The position numbers were made by a program, and so were the translations under genes. From positions 37,096,795-37,160,794 of the forward strand of contig OY821740.1 of NCBI GenBank assembly GCA_963682055.1: 64,000 bases of DNA. The letters are read 5' to 3'. The notes under the pieces are model-generated. The model made no database searches, had not been told where the DNA came from, and worked only from the letters and a program-made list of their open reading frames with translations. Positions within the stretch are counted from its first letter, which is position 1, and each line of letters begins with the position of its first letter. Shown one piece after another: positions 1 to 12,606 of this stretch. This stretch comes from Primula veris (taxonomy: Eukaryota; Streptophyta; Magnoliopsida; Ericales; Primulaceae).

Positions 1-1809
1 ATTTTGAACTTATTTAAATTATTGGTCGACTTCAAGCCACTCCAAAGAAAATTATAATTAACTTTAGATTATCTGCAAACAAGATTTTTCATAACTTTAA
101 ATATTTCGTAAAAAGTAAAGTTATTGTCGACTAAGTAATGAGCTAGGAGAGAGATGACATAATAGTTACAGTCACCTCCACATTGCAAAAAAACCGTACC
201 ACCAAGTGTATATTTTACATATAAACTTTAAAATGCCCCCCCCCAGCTCCACTGTAGCCGACTTCATGCTACAGATATATCTCTCTCTGTTCGGTGCGTT
301 TTATGGTTGATACGTTTTCGGGCCGTATATATTATCACTTATCCCTTATTAGTGGTGATACTCATCGAGTTTAGGTTTTGTGAGAATGAGTGGTAAAATG
401 TTAAGTTGTGGGTTGCCATGTGATTAGGTGCCAGTGACATTACCGGACCAATTTCCGGCTAATTTCCTGATGTGCCCCCATTATATTCATTTTCTAAAAA
501 CCCGAAGTAAAAATCAAGAGTAAAAGTTGAAAATGATGATAATTTGGTTGCTACTTTTGGAAAATGGCAAATTAATTGACATCCCGAATGGAAATATATA
601 ATAAACGTTTAAGATTATCCAATAGTACTAAAACTTTTAGTTTTTTTTTGCTTTTGGTTTTGTTTAAAATGTGAGGTCTGGGTGGGAATAAAAGGCATAT
701 TCGTTATAGTTTCAATATCTGAATCATATGGCCGATGGATGACAAGATTTTTATAATGGTGAGATGGGATGGCATTAGTACTATCTACATCTCTGTCCCC
801 ACGTTGAATTTTTCAGTATCCTTTTCAATTTCTTTTGAGAATTTGTTTTATTTTTGAACAACTTTTTATTTAAAATTTCATTTGATTACTACTTTACTAC
901 TAGTATACTTTCGTTTGATTCTTTTTCATTGTATACAAAAAACATTAAACTTTCATTTGAATCTACTCAGTTTATCGTTTTTACTCCGGATACGGAAAAA
1001 AAGGAAAGAACGGTGCTAAAATATTGCCTAGAGGAAATGAACATTTTGAAACAAAATGCATGATCGTTAATTTTATTGGACTTTCTTTCTTTTCGTATTC
1101 AAACCTGTTCAATTTTAAGTATTCTTAAATAGAAACCGTCGCAGCCCTACAATTTTACAAAAAAATGCTATAGTGTTCATAAGGATTTTTCAAAACTTAT
1201 TTAGAAATAATATGTTTTCTAACACCTTGAAATAACTTACAGTACATAGCGATCCCGAAATAAAAATGATAGCTCCGCCTCTGCTTAGTGATCTGTTTGA
1301 TGCAGGAATTTTACATGATCCGCGTGTGAAGATGTGACCACCTTGCGTTTATAAGTTTTTGTGATTAAATTTTCCTTTCCATTACAACTATTCACAAGAA
1401 ACAAAATGAACTTTAATATGTCTGCATTCATGCGAACTGTCTAAACGAAATTTACACTTACATAAAAAGACAAGGCAACTAGACAAACTTTGAATTATAC
1501 CAGCCATTCCTCCTTCTAAACTTATACTAGCTCAACGTAAAATTACAAACATAAATGACTGCCGAGCACCAACTTTTGGGATCTTTCAATTTACATGCTC
1601 AAACCAATAAGAGCTCTACACAATCCCAGACTCATGCTGAATAAAGATGTCTATTCCTACAACAATTTTTTCTTGACTCAAGGTCCGAAAATTCCTCACT
1701 CGATATAAAAATACTAGTCCTGAAACCTCAAGTAAACAGATAGACAACATATCAATAGAAAAATCATTATAAGATATGCCAAAAGGCAGAGCAAAACTCG
1801 TCATGTGAC
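1..1809. other. Intergenic, no gene recognised
   Basis: AT-rich DNA with short homopolymer runs, including a C run near 236-244. The open frames here are short, have no recognisable domain and show no exon-like neighbours. The right end will include the 3' UTR of the minus-strand U11/U12-25K gene that stops at 1810. I see nothing else. Confidence 0.5.
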
Positions 1810-4704
1810 TCATGTCTTTCTGTTGAGACCGTGGAAGAAACGGTGTTTTCTTCTTCTTGAATGCTTTCGAGAATCCCTTGAAACGATATGGTGAACAAAT
1901 TGCACCTGCATAGAAATCCTTCAACTTCAGAATACAAAATACGTTATAACGGGGCCTTTTTCCTAAGTATATGAAGCGGAAATGATAAACTATGCTATAT
2001 TAGTTAAACTTAATTGGTCTATGATGGGTTTATTTCAATTACTTCTAGAGTTTAGAAGTCATCTTCCGGATGGTAGCAGAATATGAAAATATTTAATGCA
2101 GTATACGGGCAATTGGGTGAGAGTGAGTACATAATCCTACAAAGATGGTTTGATGCAAGATTCTAAGCGGATATGTAGAGTAAGTGAGAAGTCCCATTCC
2201 ATAAAAACATATAATCAAATCTGGAGTCTTACACCAATCCCAATTGTGGTAAAGAGAAAATAGATCTTGTTCAGTGTTCATGTATAATATAGTTTCAAAA
2301 ACAGCTTCAACAATTTTTTTAAACATGGGTTGACAGATAATATAGATTGCATATAGAACCAAGTAGGCATGCCCGGATGGCGTACTGAACAGGAAAATGG
2401 TTATCAACATGAATTAAAGCGAAACAAATGAAGTATTTTCTTATGAAAATGAAGTACAGAACTGAGCCAGTACCTGAGAATTGTTACGTACACCATAATC
2501 TTGTAAGGCAGTGTTGTCGTTGAGTAACTTGTCATTATGGTAGGAAAGACAAAAGTTAGACCAGACATGCCTCCTGTGGGTTGAAACACATTAGATCCAT
2601 AAGTATCAAAGAACTACAAAAAGCAGCAGAAGCAATGAGAATACATATTACTTTCTGATAGGAAAAAGAACACCTACTCACTAAGCAATCCAGTCATTTA
2701 TTCGCGAAGATCAAAAGAAGAACAGTAAATTCAAGAATGGTTATATTCATTTTCATAAATTATGGAATGGTTCTTGAAAATCCTTACTAGATAAAATAAT
2801 TAACAAGTGGCATCTTTCACTGATGTTAGGGGTAAGGATTGGACTCGTATACTGAAAATATATTAGAAAAATTGACAGTGTTTTCATCCATCGATTCCCT
2901 ATATTGCACATTTCTGTTCAACAAGTGTGTAAAGGAAAAAATGATAGTACTAGCAAAACTATTTTCATCATTGAGAATTACAAAATGAAGTTCATTTGGG
3001 TGGGTTTGAAAGCATCTCAAGTAACATATATGAGACGATATTCTCGATTTGTATCATCAGGAACACACAGTAGTAGGAAATAAATAAAAAGTCCCGGGCA
3101 CACTAACACTCTTAAGTCATTTATATTCTAAAGTTACTGCTGTCCCCATTTCGCTGCAGATTCAACTTGCATGATGGAAAGGTAATAATCGACAGCCCTT
3201 TATAGTTACTACTGTTATTAAAAATTTAAATCAAGAAGTAAACTATAGTAAGTAAAAGACCTATCGGCCTTTTAGGACGCCATAAACAGCAAATCCTTGA
3301 ATAGAAATCATAAAGCTGCAATGGAAAGTATGTCAATGAAATAGTCGACATTAATTGACTTCGTGATAGAGTATAAGTACCATGAAATGTGACGATGACC
3401 CATCTTTAACTGCTCTGTTTCATTTATCTTTTTGTTTATTGACTCTTTTAAATCCTTCACAGTTGCAGTATCCATTACCACCACATCTACATCAAATGAA
3501 AATAAACTCGGTCACACCAACAATACAACACAGCTGTGATATTGAAATTTTATCAAAATCAGAAATTAGAGATTTGATGAAATAGAGAGACATCAGGGAA
3601 GTCTAGCAAAAGAAAAAACAAGGGGGCTGACTTTCTATATTTCCTACTTTCCTTTCATCTTAAATAGATTAATATATCCTTCTCTTCTCCTTGTGACGAT
3701 TTCGCTTTTATAAACCTTATATTTAACACAAAAACTCAACCTCGCAAGATATGTATATCGCTACTTTGTTTCCTCGCAGAATAAATCGAACACTTTTAGT
3801 TACAATACCCCCAAGTCCAGCTTCTCTATGTAGTCCATCTACTCTAAGTCTATAACCTTGGAGATCTTCATAGATTTTTAGCAAAAACAACTCATCCATA
3901 GCTTCCCTGGTGGCTCCTACTTTTCTTAAGTAAACATTACTCCAAATTGGTTCCTCAAATTTGAGAAAGCAAAATGGTCACCCGTAATTATAAGGGGAAA
4001 TGACATCCATGTACATGTTATTGTCTTAATCTCTAATTTAGACATGCGCCTGGTATTCCTTGCAAAGGGGTGGTTTGATGTTCAGTTATGCTGCAAATAA
4101 GTGGCTATCTTATCGGTTATGTCGTTTCGGGTACATGGGTTTTGATGGTGATGCTGCTCGGATATTCTGTCTCGATGCTCTTTTTTTTTTTTTTTAAGAT
4201 TAGAAGGCGCACTAACCACATTTTAAGATGTTTTATTGAGTCCAGGATAAAATGATTCTAATTATAACATGTTTTGCACATCGACCGATATAATAAATGC
4301 AAAACAAGCTAATGTAAAAAAAACATCGGTAAGAGAGAGAAAAAATAATATAAAGTAATTGACGAGGAGTCGGGAACTAACTATCATAGGGAAGTTGCAG
4401 TAGATGCTGTAACGATACCTAAAGACGAGCCGTCTAATTTTAGGATAATGATGCGCATGGCACTGCCTAGTTCCAAGCTTATCAGGGTATCAACATCTGA
4501 AAGTGACGGTTTTCTAGGTACGTCGGCTAATATAGGATCGTCAAGAAGAGCAGATAGAGTTGACAACAATCTAGCCTTCTTAACATTTTTACTATTATAC
4601 TCTATTCCCACAAGGTCGTTGTTGTTGTTGTTATCCAAGTCATCATTCTTTATGGAACCAGAAGCATCCATCTTTACAACGAGATCTGCAGTAGACATAT
4701 GCAT
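1810..4704 (-). CDS. U11/U12 small nuclear ribonucleoprotein 25 kDa protein
   Basis: Subunit of the U11/U12 di-snRNP, which recognises minor (U12-type) introns in the nucleus. Four minus-strand exons can be joined: 4704-4419, 3486-3381, 2573-2474 and 1905-1810. Phases agree and the total is 588 nt (195 aa). Exon 1 carries an Asn/Asp-rich stretch and then the family block ALLDDPILADVPRKPSLSDV followed by TLISLELGSAMRI. Exon 2 continues with DTATVKDLK and KMGHRHIS, exon 3 with RHVWSNFCLSYHN and YGVRNNSQ, and exon 4 with a basic RKHSRRRKHRFFHGLNRK tail. This matches the ubiquitin-like fold of plant 25K proteins, as remembered. All splice sites are GT-AG. The start at 4704 is the first ATG in frame; ATGs at 4698 and 4671 are alternatives. 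The long N-terminal part before the family block is poorly conserved, so the start is the least certain point. Confidence 0.93.
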
Positions 4705-4784
4705 ATAATTTTTGTTACAGATAGAGGTAATGGGTACTGAAAACAAATTGTTCGAAGAAATAAACTGACTGTTTCGGGGGGGGG

Positions 4785-6240
4785 GGGGGAATTTCTACAA
4801 TATTAGTAAACGAGTCCGACCCATTTATGGAACCAACAGCCACCAGCTCAGGATCCACTTAGTTGTAACTTCTATTAAGCTAAGAGCTATAATTCTTTAA
4901 TTTGATAGAAAACCAAGTTGTCTTAAAAAAAACTACTATATTAGTAAACGAGTCCGGCCCATTTATGGAATTAACAGCCACCAGCTCGGGAAACTTAGTT
5001 GTAAATTCTATTAAGCTAAGAGTTATAATTTCTTTAATTTGATAGAAAATCAAGCTGTCTTGAAAAAAAAAACAATTTTACTACTACTATATTATATGCG
5101 TCCGACTCTGACCCATTTCACAAACCACCAACCACCAGCTCAGGGTTTGTTTGACTGCAACTTTTTAAAGATACACCTTTTTTTTTATTTGACAGAAAAC
5201 CTAACTGTTTCGAAAAATATAAAATCTTTTACTACTATACTAAATGAGCCCGACTCGGGACCACTTAAAGAACCACCAACCACCAGTTCAGGGTTTGTTT
5301 AATTGCCACTTATTTGCTAAAAGCGATAAATTTTTTTTTATCTAAATAGAAAAACAAGCCTTTTCAGAAAAAAAAAAACAAAAAAACTACTACTATTAGA
5401 TAAGCCTGATCCATTTACGGAACCAACACATACCGGCTCAGGGTTTGTTTGATTCCAAGTTCCAACTTTGTTTGAGCGAAAAGCTAGAATTTCTATAATC
5501 TAAAATAGAAAAACAAGCTGTTTCGGAAAAGCCAGGAAAAAAACACTATTACTATACAATCAAATAAACCCGATCCATATACGAAACCAACACATACTAG
5601 CTCAGGGTTTGTTTGGTAGTAACTTATTTTGAGCGAAAAGCTAGAATTTCAATGATCTAAAATAGAAAAACAAGCTGTTTCGGAAAAGCCAGGAAAAATA
5701 AACTACTGCTATATTAGTATTAAATAAGCCCGACCCATATACGGAATCAACAGATACCAGCTCAGGGTTTGTTTAGTTGCAACTTATTTTGAGCAAAAAT
5801 CTAGAATTTCTATAATCTAAAATAGAAAAACAAGCTGTTTCGGAAAAGCCAGAATATAAAAAACTACTACTATAATGGTATTAAATAAGCCCAACCCATT
5901 TACGGAACCAACAGATATAACTTCTTTAATCTAAATAGAAACACAAGCTGTTTTGGAAGAAAAACTACTACTATACTATAAAATAAGCACGACCCGGCCC
6001 ATTTTCGGAACCAACACATACCAGCTCAGGGTTTGTTAAGTTGTAACTTATTTTGAGCGAAAAGCAAGAATTTCAATAATCTAAAAAAAAAAAAAACAAG
6101 CTGTTTCGAAAAAGCCGGAATATAAAAACTACTACTATATCAGTATTAACTAAGCCCGTCCCATTTACGGAACCAACAGATACCAGTTCAGGGTCTGTTT
6201 GGTTTCAACTTAGTTTAAGCTAAAAGCTAGAAGTTACTAA
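4785..6240. repeat. Degenerate minisatellite, about ten units of 100-165 bp
   Basis: A block containing CCCATTTACGGAACCAACA, CAGCTCAGGGTTTGTTT, a run like TAGAAAAACAAGCTGTTTCG and ACTACTACTATA recurs about ten times. Anchors of the CCCATTTACGG part lie near 4820, 4957, 5113, 5260, 5410, 5574, 5733, 5893, 5996 and 6160. Units have diverged and vary in length. The array begins about 80 bp upstream of the U11/U12-25K start codon, directly after a run of 13 or more G, so it occupies the likely promoter side of that gene. Confidence 0.9.
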
Positions 6241-6507
6241 AATTGATAGAAAATAAGCTAGCTTCTTGGAATGCAATTACTCTGTATAATGTTAACATAA
6301 TTGGTAGGAAGGAAAATAAGCTGGCATGATAGATAGCATGAAGAGAATGAAATTGGATAAAAATAGATAACAATAGCTATTTTTTTAATACTAATCCAAT
6401 TCGATTGAAACCAACGCAAGATCAACCAAAACAGATAATAATTAGAAGATTGAAAGAAGCACAGATATACCTTAATTGATTAATCGCTTGAGTGAAAAAG
6501 AACGAGT

Positions 6508-6530
6508 ATATATATATATATATATATATA
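6508..6530. repeat. (TA)n microsatellite
   Basis: Alternating TA run. A second TA run lies at about 6860-6887, just beyond the foldback element. Confidence 0.9.
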
Positions 6531-6540
6531 GGAGTATATA

Positions 6541-6822
6541 TGGACACGTATAAACATACATTATTTTTACTAGAAACACTCCAAATCTTTGATTAAATGC
6601 GAATCTTCGTGGTTTCACGGAAACACACAAATATTAGTGTTGTTTTTTTATTTTGAGATGTATAATAACATATTTTGAATTTTTAAATTTTACCATAATT
6701 TCGAAAACATGTCATTACACATCTCGGAAAAAAAAAGACGCATATTTGTGTTTCCGTCGTGAAACCATGTATATTTGCATTAGCCAAATTTTGATTTGAA
6801 GCGTTTTTACGAAAAAGTGTCC
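6541..6822. mobile_element. Foldback / MITE-like inverted repeat
   Basis: The two halves are inverted copies of each other. TGGTTTCACGGAAACAC near 6609 pairs with its complement ending near 6769, and GAGATGTATAATAACAT near 6656 pairs with a copy near 6715-6728. Pairing, roughly 75-80% by eye, continues outward through CAAATCTTTGATTAAATGC to a GGACAC/GTGTCC pair at the ends. The arms are about 100 nt with almost no loop. I cannot define a clear target-site duplication. The alternative is a young hairpin RNA locus. Confidence 0.7.
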
Positions 6823-6856
6823 AATATGATGTTTAAGTTTATGTTCCTATAACATT

Positions 6857-6887
<31 letters not shown>

Positions 6888-8189
6888 GGGAAATGTTATA
6901 TAAACACTATCAAAAACACCAACTACAATTATGAACATCAGAGAGAACGAGAATTCTGAAGATTTAACTACTTGATAATACACTAACGACACTGTATTTT
7001 CTGACTGCAAAATTTATGTTTGATGCGTAAACCGTAAATTCGAATTACAGCTTATAATTGATATAAAAAGAGATATTTTTCAATCGAAAAATCCAGCATC
7101 TACGTTAATATGTTAGTTTAAGTTATCACTCATTTCCACATTTATGTTTACCAGGGAGTATCAAACTTTTTTTGGTTGGTCATTATTATTAGTACCAAAC
7201 TACAAAAATGTAGAATTTCATAATTTAATCAATTAGTTTACCATTTTAAAATAATTATTGATTTTTATTTCATCATTTTAAGAAAGAGTAATTTGAAAAT
7301 TTAAAAAATTACCCGAATTCATTTACTGGTCATGTAACAGAGTAAGTATCTGGTGAATGCGCTATCGCATTTTAGTAACTATTGACTTAAATAGACGTAG
7401 TAGAAAATAGGATAAACATTCATAAGTTCATACTTTATTGACTTAAAAGTGTTGGCCATAGCTAGCAAAATGTATCTATTAAAGTCATTTGTTAACAACA
7501 TATAAAAAAATAACAAATGTATGATTGTTTTTTGTTATTATAGATATACAAAAACAACGTTTGCTCGTATTATTAGAAAGATTGAATCAACATTTGTTCA
7601 TATTATTAAAAAGATTGAAACATTTGTTCATATTATTATATACTATAGTCAATAATTTGATGCAGTGTTTCAAAAATCTACTAATACGGTTTGGTAAATC
7701 CTTTTGAAATCGATAAAATTTTAAAACGTACCGTGATTTTTAAAAGTGCATGTGTTATAATCTTTTGTAATGTGCTTGATCTAACTATGAATTTTTGCTA
7801 AATCGGTAAGCAGAACCCTAAAATAATTAACTGGACATGAAATGCCAATATAGTTAAAATTTTAAAAGAGAATATATATTAAAAGTTTTATGAAATGTTC
7901 TTGGTTTTGAAAATTCCAAAATACTGTTTTGGAATAATTTAAACGTACTTTTTTCATTTTATTTCAAAAGAACAGTATTTACAAGTTTAATGATAGTTGA
8001 TTGAAGTTGAGAGATATATTAATACTATATAAATACACCCAATTAAAGGAGATATCATGATTAATCTAGTTTTCCACTTTTTTTCTTATTTTTTTCATAA
8101 AAATTAATGTGACAATTATACCTATCCTAATTTTAATTAACAAATAAATGAAGAAACAAAAAAAAAAAAAGCAGAAAGAAAACAGAGCC
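6823..8189. other. Intergenic, AT-rich, with a small tandem repeat
   Basis: No gene recognised. At about 7556-7640 a unit of about 32 bp containing ATTTGTTCATATTATTA and AAAAGATTGAA is repeated roughly three times; the open frame over it is just this repeat. The right end is the likely promoter and 5' UTR of the DNL zinc-ribbon gene. Confidence 0.55.
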
Positions 8190-11100
8190 ATGGAAACTGT
8201 GATCCTCTCTCCCTCTCTCTCTCCTCTTTCCCTCTCTTCCTTCTTTCCTTCCAGAAAAAGGCTTCTCCGTTTTCAGGCCTCCTCTAAAGGTAACTCACAT
8301 ATATACATACATTTATATATTTATTTATTTGTTTGTTTGTTTGTTGTTATTTCTCTCAAAACCTAAATGATTGATAATAATTAAGCGCGTGGGTTTTGCC
8401 GGATTCAGGTAATGGAAACGAATCGGATCTGCGATCGGGTTCCGAGAAGTCGGGTCTCGTTCCTATTTTGACCAATCAAACTATGTCTCAGGTTATTTTT
8501 ATTTAAAATATTTTATGAGCTTTCTTTTGTGATTCGTTAATTTCGAGTGATGGGTTTTCAAGTTTTTTGCTGGTTTTATTTCTGTACAGACATGATTTTG
8601 TTTCATTGTTATTACTCTGTTAGTTTTGTACCGTGTATGGAAAATCGTTTATTGAGAAATTATTTTGATGTGGTATTCAGGGAATTAACTAGATGGAGAC
8701 AGTCGGGTTGCTACCTTCCCGTATTGATTAAAATTGATTATCTTATTGCTCTAACATGTTTTTTATATGATTTTTTTATCCATGTAATCCATTTTTGCAA
8801 GAAATGTTTACTTCAAATACTAAGAAGGCGTTTTGTCTTATGAATTTGGCTTAGCCCTATCTTTTCTTTGGTCTGACCTTTTAAGGAAACCTTACTCTAC
8901 GTTCCGCAGATTCATATAAACTGCTTAAAATTAAAAATATCATTCAAATTCTGTAATAAAAAGATATTATTCAACGGACCTTATTGTTGCCTTGTCTGGA
9001 AAAGGTGGATGTTTTATGGACTGGGTAGATTGCAAATTTTAGAATACGTGGTGATAATTTGCAAAAACATACTGTAGATAGCGGGTCTTTGTTTGTTTAT
9101 TAATATATGTAAACGGTCCCATTAGTGGGGAGAATGGATGCATGTCCTGCATCAATATTACGTGATTCCTATGTATTGTGTGAGTACACTGAACACCCTT
9201 AACAGAATATAATGTAGTTGCTTTTTACAAAAAAAAAAATATATAAAGGTTGAGAAACTATTTTAATGGAATGACAAATCTATAGTATTCACCGAATATA
9301 TAGTTATATATTGATAAATAAGGTACATGAACATTATCCTTCTTTACTTTTCGATGTCCTGTTTTGTCACTCTTTAAGTACACAAATTTTTATGGGGGGG
9401 CTGGGTTTGTTAATTTAAGCAAGGGTGCCCTACAGATAGGGTGTCTTATTCTGCAAATTTATCATGCAAAACCTAAAAAATTAGTACCAAACTATTGCTT
9501 CAAATTCTGTCTAATGGGGAAAAAAATCCAAAAAATAGAAACGACAAGTACTAGATCAAAAGGAAAATTATGGAAACAAAACAAATGAAAGTTATAGGAC
9601 TTGAACAAGCAATCTGCAGGACACACCTTTTTGCTACTTTACCACGCCTGCAACCTATTTCTATTTCTTCATTAATATACCTATGTATAATTATATAAAT
9701 AGTGCAAGATGCATATATATAATACATTTGTTTTTATTTTTCCCTTCCGTAACGAGTTACTCTAGATACTTGCTTTATTTGCCAATGTTCAAGGACCTGC
9801 CCTGGTTTTTAAGATACTCCTTCCGTTCCTTAACATTTGTCCATTATTTCTTCTTGGGATGTTACGACATGAATTTTCACTTTCTTAAGTAAATACCATA
9901 GTTGCAGGAATCTCCTAAATCTTAAGCGCTCCCGTACCGGAAGCTCGATTCTGCGCTTCCGTCATCGGAATCTTCTCCCGGTAACTAAAAAGAAGAAGAA
10001 AAGAAAGGTTGGGACTATAGTTTTTAAGTTATAATAAAAACTTATCCAATAGCTAAAATGTTACAATAATATTTGTATTAAGTAGCATACATGATCCCAA
10101 TGAAATATTAGCGGGTCTATAGCAAGTTTTAAATTTTTAATCATTCAAAAAATGGCTTTTTACTTTTAATGGTCACAAAGAACTCCCAAAAGATTAATAA
10201 TCCTAAAAATAATTTACAAGAAACATAAAAAAGAAAATACCTAACTATATTATATATTTCTATTTTTTAAATAGACGCTTCGGATGACGCTTCTCCCTTT
10301 TATAACCCTCCGCTTCCCCGCACCCGCACCCGCACCCGCTCCCGTACCCGCTTTCGCTCCCGCTTCGTGCAACTATGGTAAATACTAATGTTTTACGACT
10401 TTACCCTTTGACCTCTGTAGACCGACAAACATAAGTCATTCGGTTGAGATATAATTTTGTAAGATACACAGAAATACAATGTAACTGTAGTTGTTTACTT
10501 AAATTTACCTTTTCCCGTAGTGGATAAACATAGTGGAATGTATGGAGTACTATTACTCATGCTTCGATTAAATTTGTTAGGATGCGGCTATGGGATTGGT
10601 TTTGAGTGCGGCGAATGTGAGAGGCTGGACAACCGACTCAGGGATGGAAGGGCCACCTGTACCTGCTGAAGTTGAGCCGGGATCTGTTATGGAAAACGTT
10701 TCCACTTTCCCGTGGTCACTGTTCACTAAATCGCCACGTAGGCGGATGCTTGTTGCCTTCACCTGCGACGTTTGTGGGCAGAGGACTACTCGCGCCATCA
10801 ACCCGCATGCCTATACTGATGGTACCGTTTTTGTTCAGGTAAATATGTCTCGTTGATAATTCCTTTTTTCCTTGTCACTATTGGAGTGTCACTTGGGGTG
10901 TAGTTTATAAGCTGTCATTGTTAAAGCCAGTTTTACATGAAGCTGTGCTACATATGTCTACATCCATAGTATAATTGTTGATAACCTTAGAATATGGTAA
11001 CTGAACGTTAGTAATATTATTGCTTCAGATGCCCCTCATACCTCATTGCTAATTGTCATTTGGGAACAAAAGTTACTCTCTCTGTTCTGCATGTTTTATT

Positions 11101-12606
11101 TTTTGTGGAGAGTCTAAACTTGTAGAAAATAATTTATTCTAGGTTTTTGTGCTTACTTTCCAAAATTGTCAGTTGTTGAGTAGCATTTAGCATGACGGTA
11201 GTGCGTTTTGTAGGTCATAACATAATATTGTCAATCAAATTACTGAACATCTAAAGGAAATAGTGGACAATTAATGAAATAATATATAGAGCAATGGAAG
11301 TATCAGTTTACGTTGAAGTTAAATGTGATATAATGGGAATTTGGTAGTGATTGTCAAGGCAATCTTTGTCCATTAAAATAGGTACTTAAGAGAGGTAAGT
11401 TTAGCTATACCGCTGCTTGGTTCTGTTAAAGTTTCCTTTTTGTACAGGTACATTGTCTTAGTCTTATACTTTGATAATAAAAAATTGTTACAATTGGTGT
11501 GTTGAGTACCTTAATGGGTATTCCTGTCAATAGTTCCAGAAGGGATATCCCTGTGGGAAACTATAACAAAAACGAATTGTGAATAGTTAATAATACTAAT
11601 ACGGAACTGAGGCTATATAAAGTAAGGGGTATTTATATCATCAAATTTAAATTTTGGGAATTGAGGTGACCATCAAGGCAAGCTTATCCACATTCACCAT
11701 GGACCATGCAGGTGATTTTTTACATACTGATAAAATGTCGAAGGCCTTGAGCTGGATAAACCTGAATGAAATCATGATACTATAACAGCACTTTGAATCT
11801 ATAGCACCTGAACAGTAATTTGGGTTTTAGCACAACTTACATGATGGCAAAATCAGTTAGCTAAGCTGCAAAGAAACATTTACATGTTGGAATTTTCTTA
11901 ATTTCGTACACTCATGCTTGTTGACTCAACACAAGGAACCTGCATTAGTGTCGTGGTTCATTTGATACCGCTAATTCTATGGGTGCTTCTTCTCCCAGTT
12001 TCTTATTAAATCTAAAATATATTTCGTACACCCACAAGGAATTAATCACAACTATCAACCCAGGTCATAGATGTTGCCTCATTCTTATGGAAAATGGAAC
12101 TACTTCAGTGTTATGATAATAAACTTGGGCTGAACATACGTTATGGATAATTTATGCCTCGTCTTTGTGCAATGGAAAATGAATTTACTTCATAGTTGCT
12201 TTAATTTATCAAAAGAGCGGATCTGTCAAAAAAGCTTACACGCGTTAGCATTAAAAATAACATGTAGGCACAATAGTTGTTCCGTTCAAATTTTGTAAAG
12301 GATATCGTTTCTCTCGAACATGTATGCATATAAGTTAACAATTTGGCTTACATAGCACTATTCATGTATTTACCAAATGGAAAGAAAAACTAGTTACTCT
12401 TGTTTATTTATCATTTTGTAATAAAAACTTTGTTGCAGTGCTGTGGATGCAATGTTTTCCACAAACTGGTGGACAATCTGAATCTCTTCCATGAGATGAA
12501 ATGCTATGTGAATCCCGGTTTCAAGAACCCAGATCAGGAGAGTGACGTCACCTTCAAGTATCTCGACATGGATGATGACAACAATGACATTTTTCCAATC
12601 TTCTGA
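8190..12606 (+). CDS. DNL/Zim17-type zinc-ribbon protein, probably plastid HSP70 escort
   Basis: Family members keep organellar HSP70 soluble and active. Four exons join in frame: 8190-8289, 8409-8491, 10581-10838 and 12439-12606, giving 202 aa. Residues about 1-60 are rich in Ser, Leu and Arg with almost no acids until residue 37, which looks like a transit peptide. The zinc ribbon is FTCDVCGQRTTRAINPHAY (C123, C126), then an intron, then CCGCNVFHKLVDNL (C148, C151). This is the DNL motif region with the two CxxC pairs split between exons. The C-terminus is acidic (DMDDDNND). I chose ATG 8190 (GCCATGG context) over the in-frame ATG at 8148, which would add a Lys-rich run encoded by an A tract. 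Plastid rather than mitochondrial location is inferred only from the N-terminus. Intron 2 carries a MITE. Confidence 0.93.
9895..10379. mobile_element. MITE in intron 2 of the DNL gene
   Basis: Terminal inverted repeats ACCATAGTTGCA (9895-9906) and TGCAACTATGGT (10368-10379) match perfectly. They are flanked by AAAT on both sides (9891-9894 and 10380-10383), a plausible short target duplication. The right part holds degenerate CCCGCACCCGCACCCG-type repeats that stand out against the AT-rich intron. No coding capacity. A related right end lies in the OSCA4-like intron near 22833-22916. Confidence 0.75.

Noticed and set aside
1616..3020. Minus-strand frames read as separate small proteins
   Set aside because: They overlap introns and exon 3-4 frames of the U11/U12-25K gene in the wrong phase; the correct exons are much shorter.
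4448..4708. Plus-strand open frame of 86 codons
   Set aside because: It is antisense to exon 1 of the U11/U12-25K gene, which has clear family motifs and splice continuity.
7556..7650. Short direct repeats that could suggest a CRISPR-like array
   Set aside because: Units of about 32 bp are directly adjacent without spacers, and the genome is eukaryotic; it is a simple tandem repeat.
8148..8189. Upstream in-frame ATG for the DNL gene
   Set aside because: It would add a Lys-rich stretch coded by an A tract, unlike a transit peptide; the ATG at 8190 has a better context.
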